From positions 1 to 5,589 of the forward strand of contig JAGPBG010000172.1 of the NCBI GenBank assembly GCA_018063485.1: a DNA stretch of 5,589 nucleotides, given 5' to 3'. Position 1 is the stretch's first letter. Each line of letters opens with the position of its first letter. Position numbers and translations under genes: made by a program. Origin of the DNA: Cypionkella sp. Lineage in GTDB: Bacteria > Pseudomonadota > Alphaproteobacteria > Rhodobacterales > Rhodobacteraceae. Positions 1 through 5,589 of the stretch are shown here, piece by piece. A model generated the notes under the pieces. That model was not told where the DNA came from, made no database searches, and worked only from the letters and a program-made list of their open reading frames with translations.

Positions 1-1
1 C

Positions 2-211
2 AATGCCACGCTGATGCGCGAACTTTCCACCCGGATGCCCTGCAAGGTCGACCCCATCGAATCCGCAGGTCTCAACGGTGATATGCTGGAGGCGCAGGCC
101 TTCGCCTATCTCGCCGCCCGCGTGCTCTACGGCTTGCCCACCTCCGCCCCCGGCACCACCGGCGTTCCCACAACGGTTGGCGGTGGCCAGATCAGCCGCC
201 CCGATCCCTAA
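2..211 (+). CDS. anmK: Anhydro-N-acetylmuramic acid kinase, C-terminal end (5' truncated by window)
   Basis: AnmK phosphorylates and ring-opens 1,6-anhydro-MurNAc to MurNAc-6-phosphate in cytoplasmic recycling of cell-wall fragments. Only the last 69 codons are present; the frame is open from base 2 and ends at TAA 209-211. The family's C-terminal signature is clear: a [20 protein letters not shown] segment, which is the conserved 'GD-xx-EA-xx-FAYLA-x-R' block of the AnmK/sugar kinase fold, followed by [11 protein letters not shown], the conserved PxTTG stretch close to the C-terminus. The ATG at 14 is internal to the gene and is not its start. The gene converges on rarD, with a hairpin-rich 104-base spacer between them. 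The family call is strong; start, promoter and upstream partners lie outside the window. Confidence 0.9.
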   Translation, partial: NATLMRELSTRMPCKVDPIESAGLNGDMLEAQAFAYLAARVLYGLPTSAPGTTGVPTTVGGGQISRPDP

Positions 212-245
212 ACTTTAGTTCAAATTTTTCATCTGTCTGAAAATA

Positions 246-315
246 TTCCCACGGGGGAAAGGCTGCATCTTGCAGCCTTGGGGGTGTGAAACCCCCACAG
301 CCGCTGCAAGCGGCT
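246..315. terminator. Cluster of four back-to-back hairpins between convergent anmK and rarD
   Basis: Four inverted repeats follow one another almost without gaps: TTCCC/GGGAA (246-250 with 255-259), AAGGCTGCA/TGCAGCCTT (259-267 with 271-279, loop of 3), GGGGGT/ACCCCC (280-285 with 291-296) and AGCCGC/GCGGCT (299-304 with 310-315). All stems are perfect. Lying between two convergent genes, they most likely work as a bidirectional transcription stop or as protection of the 3' ends. No clean T run follows the strongest stem on either strand, so a classic intrinsic terminator is not fully met; a REP-like repeat is the alternative. The last stem abuts the rarD stop codon. Confidence 0.55.
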
Positions 316-1212
316 TCATGCCGGCGTGCGGCGCAGCAAAGACCATGTGTAGACCAGCAACGCTGCCCAGATCATTGGAAAGGCAATCATCTGCGCCTTA
401 CCAAACGGCTCGCCAAACACAAACACCGCCGTCAGAAAAATCATCGTCGGCGCGATATATTGCAAAATCCCGATGGTCGACAGCCGCAACATCTTGGCCC
501 CATTGGCATAAAGCATCAACGGCACTGCTGTCACAATGCCAGTGCCGGCCAGAAGCCAGTTATCCCAGGCATTGCCCATCATGAAATGCCCATCCCCCTG
601 CCAAACATGCCACCCTACCAATCCTAGTGCAAAGGGCACCATAATCAGCACTTCCAGGAAAAAGCCCTGGTTCGGTCCAATCGGCAATTGCTTTTTCAAC
701 AGCGCATAAAACCCCCAGCTCAATGTCAGTCCCAGTGCCACCCAAGGCACCGAACCGTTTTCCACCGTCAGGATCACCACCGCCAGAAAGGCCAGCGCAA
801 TTGCTGCCAGCTGCATCCGGCTCAATTTCTCTCCCAGCGCCAAAGCGCCGACCAATATGGAAAACAGCGGATTGATATAATAGCCCAAGGCCGTGTCCAG
901 CGCATGGCCCGCACCAATTGCCCAAACGTAAATACCCCAATTGATCGAGATCAGCGCCGCCGTCATCGCGGCCATACCGATCATGCGCGGATTGCGGATG
1001 GCCGCCCTCAGATCATTTGTGCGCCCCAGCCAGACCAGAATTGCCCCTGCCACCGGTACTGACCACAAAACCCTGTGTGCGATCACCTCGGCAGGCGACA
1101 CATGCGCCAGCGCCTTCATATAGATCGGCAGGAACCCCCACACAAAATAGGCGGCAATCGCAAAGGCCAGGCCTTTTGGTGAATCATCGTTGGCTCGGGG
1201 TTTCGTGCTCAT
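316..1212 (-). CDS. rarD: RarD-type EamA-family membrane transporter
   Basis: A 298-residue polytopic inner-membrane protein of the drug/metabolite transporter superfamily, of the length usual for RarD. Family landmarks are KGLAFAIAAYFVWGFLPIYMK at the first membrane span (about 13-33), AEVIAHRVLWS (41-51), NWGIYVWAIGAGHALDTALGYYINPL (91-116), LGEKLSRMQ (126-134), and GIVTAVPLMLYANGAKMLRLSTIGILQYIAPT (225-256). About ten membrane helices are expected in two EamA repeats. RarD was named from a Pseudomonas chloramphenicol-sensitivity locus; its physiological substrate is not firmly known, so only the family is asserted. The ATG is preceded by GGAGG at 1217-1221, four bases away, which fixes the start. 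A possible small ORF ends directly upstream, suggesting co-transcription. TGA at 316-318. Confidence 0.93.
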   Translation of the reverse strand: MSTKPRANDDSPKGLAFAIAAYFVWGFLPIYMKALAHVSPAEVIAHRVLWSVPVAGAILVWLGRTNDLRAAIRNPRMIGMAAMTAALISINWGIYVWAIGAGHALDTALGYYINPLFSILVGALALGEKLSRMQLAAIALAFLAVVILTVENGSVPWVALGLTLSWGFYALLKKQLPIGPNQGFFLEVLIMVPFALGLVGWHVWQGDGHFMMGNAWDNWLLAGTGIVTAVPLMLYANGAKMLRLSTIGILQYIAPTMIFLTAVFVFGEPFGKAQMIAFPMIWAALLVYTWSLLRRTPA

Positions 1213-1216
1213 GGAG

Positions 1217-1221
1217 CCTCC
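1217..1221 (-). promoter_or_regulatory. Ribosome binding site of rarD, abutting the upstream stop codon
   Basis: GGAGG on the minus strand lies four bases before the rarD ATG and starts immediately after the TAG (1222-1224) of the small ORF upstream. It supports the rarD start and would allow ribosomes finishing the upstream ORF to reinitiate on rarD. Confidence 0.7.
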
Positions 1222-1551
1222 CTATCCCGGTGCCGATGCCCACACCATGTCCAACTTGTATCCCTCACAAATCCGCGTCAGATCGTCGCGCGGAAAGGCG
1301 GCATGACCTGTGGCCGCTTTCAACCACACAGGGGCAAGGGGCGCCTTATGGGTGGCTTCATGTTCCGGTGTGAAATAGACATGATCAGCGCGTTTGCCGC
1401 CGAAATTGCGCGCAGATACAAGGCCAGATGCAGCAGGCCCGCTCGATCCGAAGGCGCTCCTGGCGCTGGAACCACAGCCGCCCTCCGCAGGTTTAGCCAC
1501 CTGAGCAGCGAAAAAACCAACGCCCCTTGCGCCGACATCCCGCTTCCCCAT
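1222..1551 (-). CDS. Hypothetical protein, 109 residues, possibly real or a decayed remnant
   Basis: I do not recognise a family. The ORF fills most of the 410-base gap between eno and rarD, runs in their direction, and stops nine bases before the rarD ATG, with the rarD ribosome binding site in between. That spacing is typical of an operon and is the best support for a real gene. The C-terminal half (from about residue 46) reads like a normal soluble protein, with a charged stretch GKRADHVYFTPEHEATHK and FPRDDLTRICEGYKLDMVW near the end. The N-terminal half is low in complexity, rich in G, A and S (VAKPAEGGCGSSARSAFGSSGPAASG), and looks less like a folded domain, so the true start may be later or the 5' half may be degraded. 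The ribosome binding site before ATG 1551 is weak (GAAAG). No membrane span or signal peptide is evident. Confidence 0.42.
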   Translation of the reverse strand: MGKRDVGARGVGFFAAQVAKPAEGGCGSSARSAFGSSGPAASGLVSARNFGGKRADHVYFTPEHEATHKAPLAPVWLKAATGHAAFPRDDLTRICEGYKLDMVWASAPG

Positions 1552-1583
1552 GCCATATCTTTCGCTTGTTTCGCGGCAATCGC

Positions 1584-1619
1584 AAAAAAAAAATCGGCGT
1601 TAACTTTTTGAGTCGGCCG
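1584..1619 (-). terminator. Probable rho-independent terminator of eno
   Basis: Just after the eno stop codon (1623-1625) the minus strand carries a hairpin, CGGC/GCCG at the base (1616-1619 with 1595-1598) with an inner GACT/AGTT helix around a CAAAA loop (1599-1614 region). One base later comes an uninterrupted run of ten T (A10 at 1584-1593 on the + strand). The stem is imperfect, with a 1x3 internal loop, but the T run is the best in the window and its position is right. It would reduce read-through into the small ORF and rarD. Confidence 0.6.
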
Positions 1620-1622
1620 CCC

Positions 1623-2927
<1,305 letters not shown>

Positions 2928-2940
2928 CTATAGGCGGCTT

Positions 2941-3831
2941 TTATCCTGCCGCCGACCGCAAGGAAAGGGCGCGCTTGCGCATCCGCTCGCGGGTAAAGGA
3001 ATAAAGCCCGGATCCGATGATCAGGCCGGAGCCGATTATTGTCGGGATATCAAGGCTTTCGCTGAACACCATCACCCCGATCACGATGGCAAAAATCAGC
3101 CGCGCATAGCGAAACGGTGCCACCACCGAAACCTCACCGGTGCGGCTGGCCGCTACAATCGCCGCATATCCAGAGGTGCCAAACAGGGCCGCCGCCACCA
3201 GGATTCCCGATTGCTCAGCGTTGGGCACCACCGCGCCACCCCGAACCATCATCATCGCTCCCAACAATGTGATTGCCATCAGCCCCCAGGCTGAAATCTG
3301 CGTTGTCGAATATTCCTTGGGGATCGCTCTTGATGAGAGATCACGTAAAACCAGCGCGGCCACCGAGATCAACACCCATAGGGCCTCGGCTTTGAATCCG
3401 TCCATTCCGGGGCGGATCACCAGTATAACCCCCGAGAAACCCACGCAAATCGCCACCCATCGCCGCCAACCCACCTGCTCTTGCATGAACAGGGCAGCAG
3501 CCATGGTCACCGCCAAAGGCAGGGCTTGCAACACGGCGGAAACCGTGGCCAGCGGCACCGTCGCCAAGGCAGTAATATAGGCGATAGAGGCCAGCATTTC
3601 GCCGATGTTGCGCGCAATCACCGCCTTGTGCAGTGCCGATCGGGTCCAGACTTTCTGTTTCTGCCGCCAGGCCAAGATCAGAAATACCGGCAAGCCCAAA
3701 GCCCCGGAAACAAAGATGATCTGCCCCGTTGGCAGGCCAGCGGTGGCCATTTTCAAGAACATGTCTTCGATGCCGAACAGCGCCATAGAGGCCAGCATCA
3801 GCAAGATTCCGCGCAAGTTATCGGCGGGCAT
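2941..3831 (-). CDS. DMT superfamily transporter with two EamA repeats
   Basis: A 296-residue inner-membrane protein with about ten predicted helices arranged as two EamA repeats: roughly residues 8-25, 36-54, 72-90, 97-114, 124-140, then 150-165, 181-196, 208-225, 236-256 and 262-280. Landmarks are GILLMLASMALFGIEDMFLK at the N-terminus, LATVSAVLQALPLAVTMAAALF (94-115), and APFRYARLIFAIVIGVMVFSE (238-258) before GSGLIIGSGLYSFTRER near the C-terminus, as in many alphaproteobacterial DMT permeases, including the RibN riboflavin-importer branch. The substrate cannot be told from sequence. The ATG lies one base after the mur/fur stop (TGA-g-ATG), with only a weak purine-rich site upstream, so translational coupling to the regulator is likely. 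It is only distantly related to rarD in this window. Confidence 0.88.
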   Translation of the reverse strand: MPADNLRGILLMLASMALFGIEDMFLKMATAGLPTGQIIFVSGALGLPVFLILAWRQKQKVWTRSALHKAVIARNIGEMLASIAYITALATVPLATVSAVLQALPLAVTMAAALFMQEQVGWRRWVAICVGFSGVILVIRPGMDGFKAEALWVLISVAALVLRDLSSRAIPKEYSTTQISAWGLMAITLLGAMMMVRGGAVVPNAEQSGILVAAALFGTSGYAAIVAASRTGEVSVVAPFRYARLIFAIVIGVMVFSESLDIPTIIGSGLIIGSGLYSFTRERMRKRALSLRSAAG

Positions 3832-3832
3832 C

Positions 3833-4243
3833 TCAGCTTTTCTTCATCGGCACACCGAGCAATTCCAGCCGGTGCCCGATCAGCCGATAGCCCAGCCGGT
3901 GCGCAATGCGCTCTTGGAGGGCCTCGATATCAGGATCAACAAATTCAATGACTTCGCCAGAATTCACGTCAATCAGATGATCATGGTGGTCCCGCTCGGC
4001 ATCTTCATACCGCGCGCGGCCATCGCCGAATTCCAGCTTGTCCAGCAACCCCGATTCCTCAAAAAGTTTGACGGTGCGGTAGACCGTTGCCAGAGAGATC
4101 TTGGGATCTTCACGCGCTGCGCGGGCATAGAGTTCTTCAACGTCAGGATGATCATCGGCAGCCGATATCACCCGTGCAACGACGCGGCGCTGCTCGGTCA
4201 TCCGCAGGCCCTTGGCAATGCCGCGCGTGATAATGTCGGACAT
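3833..4243 (-). CDS. mur: Fur-family metal regulator, Mur (manganese-responsive) type
   Basis: A 136-residue DNA-binding repressor. The winged-helix part holds MTEQRRVVARVI (15-26) and the recognition region ISLATVYRTVKLFEESGLL (49-67). The dimerisation and metal-binding part holds H32 and E80, the HHDH cluster (H86, H87, D88, H89), E100, E107 and H124, which align with the regulatory metal ligands of E. coli Fur. The structural zinc CxxC motifs of classical Fur are absent: where E. coli has CLDCGKVIEF this protein has DVNSGEVIEF, as in alphaproteobacterial Mur proteins, which answer mainly to manganese and in some species also iron. The frame is open upstream to an ATG at 4438, but the ATG at 4241-4243 is chosen because GGAGG sits four bases before it and the family homology begins there. 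It is divergent from nrdJ and coupled to the transporter downstream. Mur versus Fur naming varies between species. Confidence 0.92.
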   Translation of the reverse strand: MSDIITRGIAKGLRMTEQRRVVARVISAADDHPDVEELYARAAREDPKISLATVYRTVKLFEESGLLDKLEFGDGRARYEDAERDHHDHLIDVNSGEVIEFVDPDIEALQERIAHRLGYRLIGHRLELLGVPMKKS

Positions 4244-4247
4244 AGGG

Positions 4248-4252
4248 CCTCC
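4248..4252 (-). promoter_or_regulatory. Ribosome binding site that decides the mur start
   Basis: GGAGG on the minus strand, four bases before ATG 4241-4243. The longer in-frame reading from 4438 would add 65 residues with no Fur-family character and crosses the large palindrome at 4280-4312, so the downstream start is preferred. Confidence 0.75.
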
Positions 4253-4279
4253 GTCGCAACCTTTCCTTTTCGGCCTTAC

Positions 4280-4312
4280 GGCAAAATTGGCAGGCCTGCC
4301 AGCGGTTTTGCC
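4280..4312 (-). promoter_or_regulatory. Nested palindrome in the mur upstream region
   Basis: An outer inverted repeat GGCAAAA/TTTTGCC (4280-4286 with 4306-4312) encloses a perfect 14-base palindrome TGGCAGGCCTGCCA (4288-4301). As RNA on the minus strand it would fold into a 12-pair hairpin with an internal loop and a GGCC tip, ending 36 bases before the mur ATG. No T run follows, so it is not an ordinary terminator. It may be an operator, for instance for autoregulation, or a stable 5' leader hairpin. It does not match a Fur box that I know. Confidence 0.45.
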
Positions 4313-4592
4313 CCAATGTCGCATAATATGATCAAAGCGGGGCGAGTCTTGTTGGCGCTGCTTGCGAGTCGGCATGTCGGCAACGATCAAGGATGCAGGA
4401 TGCGGTGATGTCTTTGCGCTGAAACAATTTTGTCGCACCCAATATCACGCAGCAAAGGAGTGGATCGCGGTTTTCTTGGAATCAGCAGGTTCACCCGGGA
4501 AATGAGCGGTTATCGCTAAAGCAGCCCGATTGTTTGGCTTTTGGCCGGGCTTTCAACGCTGCTTGAAGTTGGGCCGCTCACAGCGCCGTGAT
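4313..4592. other. Non-coding stretch between mur and nrdJ with no clear feature
   Basis: No convincing coding frame or tRNA is visible. There is a short AGCG/CGCT hairpin (4505-4508 with 4514-4517) and a six-pair AGCCCG/CGGGCT repeat (4523-4528 with 4546-4551) with a 17-base loop, both weak. An AT-rich ATAATATGATC at 4323-4333 could be the minus-strand -10 area of a mur promoter, but I find no good -35 partner. Confidence 0.5.
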
Positions 4593-4642
4593 CCAAGCCC
4601 TAGACGGGACTTGGGCGTCAAGCACATAATATGGTGTATAAG
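4593..4642 (+). promoter_or_regulatory. Candidate nrdJ promoter with inverted repeat and NrdR-like sequence
   Basis: TTGGGC (4611-4616) and TATAAG (4637-4642) resemble -35 and -10 boxes, but the 20-base spacing is too long for a good sigma-70 promoter, so the exact boxes are uncertain. An inverted repeat CCAAGCCC/GGG-a-CTTGG (4593-4600 with 4606-4614, one-base bulge) overlaps the -35 position and could be an operator or a hairpin. GCACATAATATGGTGT (4622-4637) partly resembles the NrdR box consensus of ribonucleotide reductase genes. The A-rich stretch after 4642 is consistent with a transcript start near 4650. Confidence 0.33.
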
Positions 4643-4695
4643 TGTAAAAAATACGTTGCCGCCGTTTTCGAAATACATCAGTTTGACGCTGCAAC

Positions 4696-4875
4696 CTGGC
4701 CCTGTCCAAACAACTGGTGGGGCAGGGCCAGCAGGCGAGCAAATCGGAGATGCCCTTTAACCGGCTTTACCGTGCGAAACCTTCTCTGGTTTCGCCGTCC
4801 GAATATGCTTGTCGGCGCAGCAGAAGACACCGGACGGGGGCAATCAGAACCCCGCTGCAAACATGGGACAGGCAG
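4696..4875 (+). promoter_or_regulatory. Structured 5' leader of nrdJ, candidate cis-regulatory RNA
   Basis: Several stems lie in series before the nrdJ start. Stem A: CTGGCCCTGTCC (4696-4707) with GGGCAGGGCCAG (4720-4731), 12 pairs including one G-U, loop of 12. Stem B: GCGAAACC/GGTTTCGC (4774-4781 with 4788-4795), eight perfect pairs, loop TTCTCT. Stem C: CCGTCCG/CGGACGG (4795-4801 with 4831-4837), enclosing a small TGCT/AGCA helix. Stem D: CGGGG/CCCCG (4835-4839 with 4850-4854), which competes with stem C. The sequence CCTGTCC in stem A (4701-4707) is also a perfect complement of GGACAGG (4866-4872), the only ribosome-binding-like sequence before the nrdJ ATG. No T run follows any stem, so control would more likely be at translation than by attenuation. 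No cobalamin riboswitch core is seen. From memory, a conserved RNA motif upstream of nrdJ genes has been proposed from comparative genomics; whether this is a member is not shown here. Confidence 0.5.
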
Positions 4876-5589
4876 ATGAAGATCGAGCGGAAGTTTACCA
4901 CCGAATCCACCGGTGCCTATGGCGCAATGGCTTTTGCCGTGACCGCCTCGGAAATTCGCAACCCCGATGGCAAGATTGTCTTTCGAAATGAAGCGGTTGA
5001 GGTTCCAGAAGGCTGGAGCCAGGTGGCGTCGGATGTTCTGGCGCAGAAGTATTTCCGCAAGGCCGGAATCCCTGCCGTTCTTAAAAAGATTCGTGAAAAG
5101 GGAATGCCGGAGTTCCTGTGGCGCTCGGTGCCTGATGACGTCGCCTTGGCCAAGCTGCCGCAAGAAGAGCGTCTGGTCGGCGAAACCTCGGCCAGACAGG
5201 TGTTTGACCGCTTGGCTGGTGCCTGGGCCTATTGGGGCTGGAAAGGTGGCTATTTCACCACGGAATCCGACGCCCGCGCCTATTATGACGAGATGCGCTT
5301 CATGCTGGCGCGCCAGATGGCCGCCCCGAACTCGCCGCAATGGTTCAACACCGGGTTGCATTGGGCTTATGGCATCGACGGCCCGTCGCAGGGCCATTTC
5401 TACGTCGATCACGAGTCGGGCAAGCTGACCAAATCCTCCTCCGCCTATGAGCATCCGCAGCCACACGCCTGTTTCATCCAATCGGTCAAGGATGATCTGG
5501 TCGGTGATGGTGGCATCATGGATCTCTGGGTGCGCGAGGCGCGCCTGTTCAAATACGGTTCCGGCACCGGCACCAACTTTTCCTCGCTG
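4876..5589 (+). CDS. nrdJ: Vitamin B12-dependent (class II) ribonucleotide reductase, N-terminal part (3' truncated by window)
   Basis: Reduces ribonucleotides to deoxyribonucleotides, using adenosylcobalamin to make the thiyl radical, so it needs neither oxygen nor an Fe/Mn radical subunit. The frame is open for 238 codons to the window edge with no stop. Landmarks are MKIERKFTTE at the start, FTTESDARAYYDEMRFMLARQMAAPNSPQWFNTG ending at 160 (the NSPQWFN signature), C199 in PHACFIQSV, which matches the first of the two redox-active cysteines, and LFKYGSGTGTNFSSL (224-238) from the substrate-binding region. Family members of this large alphaproteobacterial type run to about 1,200 residues, so roughly one fifth is present; the catalytic cysteine and the cobalamin-site residues lie beyond the window. 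The start is ATG 4876, with GGGACAGG just upstream; the ATG at 4863 is out of frame. The gene is divergent from mur and has a structured leader. Confidence 0.95.
   Translation, partial: MKIERKFTTESTGAYGAMAFAVTASEIRNPDGKIVFRNEAVEVPEGWSQVASDVLAQKYFRKAGIPAVLKKIREKGMPEFLWRSVPDDVALAKLPQEERLVGETSARQVFDRLAGAWAYWGWKGGYFTTESDARAYYDEMRFMLARQMAAPNSPQWFNTGLHWAYGIDGPSQGHFYVDHESGKLTKSSSAYEHPQPHACFIQSVKDDLVGDGGIMDLWVREARLFKYGSGTGTNFSSL

Noticed and set aside
941..954. FNR-type box TTGATCGAGATCAG
   Set aside because: Nearly perfect match to TTGAT-N4-ATCAA, but it lies in the middle of the rarD coding region, far from any promoter, so it is most likely chance.
3605..4408. Long + strand ORF of 267 residues opposite mur and the DMT gene
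   Set aside because: Antisense shadow of two well-supported genes; no family character and no sensible start.
4244..4438. 65-residue N-terminal extension of the Fur/Mur protein
   Set aside because: No family similarity, no ribosome binding site before ATG 4438, and the stretch contains the large palindrome; the start at 4243 has GGAGG and fits the family length.
4484..4500. GGTTCACCCGG resembling a tRNA T-arm
   Set aside because: No matching anticodon arm or acceptor stem could be built around it.
4454..4519. Purine-rich AAAGGAG followed by a GTG-started reading frame of about 19 codons
   Set aside because: The GTG overlaps the Shine-Dalgarno-like sequence, so the spacing is impossible for initiation there, and no other start lies at a suitable distance.
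4523..4553. Terminator-like AGCCCG/CGGGCT hairpin
   Set aside because: Only six pairs, a 17-base loop and no T run; no gene ends upstream of it on either strand.
4530..4760. 76-residue + strand ORF in the nrdJ upstream region
   Set aside because: No ribosome binding site or recognisable protein character, and it crosses the promoter-like and hairpin sequences.
4640..4875. Cobalamin riboswitch upstream of nrdJ
   Set aside because: Expected for a B12-dependent enzyme, but I could not find the conserved B12-box or the core segments; the stems present do not follow that architecture.
4678..5481. Long minus-strand ORF opposite nrdJ
   Set aside because: Antisense shadow of the nrdJ coding frame, which carries clear class II reductase motifs.

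Overview
The window looks like chromosomal DNA of an alphaproteobacterium, most likely of the Rhodobacteraceae/Roseobacter group. The evidence is a moderately GC-rich sequence, an alphaproteobacterial-type Fur/Mur regulator without CxxC zinc motifs, a large-type B12-dependent ribonucleotide reductase, and a typical alphaproteobacterial enolase. This placement comes from protein family resemblance read by eye, not from a search.

Layout from left to right. The 3' end of anmK (anhydro-MurNAc kinase) runs in on the + strand and stops at 211. It converges on a minus-strand block across a 104-base spacer packed with four back-to-back hairpins. The minus-strand block, in transcription order from right to left, is: mur/fur (metal-responsive repressor, 4243 to 3833), a DMT/EamA transporter (3831 to 2941), eno (enolase, 2900 to 1623), a possible small unknown gene (1551 to 1222), and rarD (EamA transporter, 1212 to 316). 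The repressor and the first transporter are one base apart (TGA-g-ATG) and look translationally coupled. Eno follows the transporter by 40 bases and is followed by a hairpin with a T10 run, probably its terminator. The unknown ORF ends nine bases before rarD, with the rarD ribosome binding site between them.

On the right, a 632-base non-coding region separates mur/fur from the divergent nrdJ, whose first 238 codons run off the window end. This is the most interesting part of the window. On the mur side it holds a large nested palindrome in the probable leader. On the nrdJ side it holds a possible promoter with an inverted repeat and a weak NrdR-box-like sequence, and then a roughly 200-base leader with several strong stems. 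The 5' arm of the first stem (4701-4707) is also a perfect seven-base complement of the nrdJ ribosome-binding region (4866-4872), so a switch between two RNA structures is plausible. No cobalamin riboswitch core is visible, so if this leader senses something it is probably not a standard B12 riboswitch.

Functionally, the divergent pair joins a Mn/Fe-sensing repressor to a ribonucleotide reductase that needs adenosylcobalamin instead of an iron or manganese centre. The remaining genes are housekeeping (glycolysis, cell-wall recycling) or generic small-molecule transporters.
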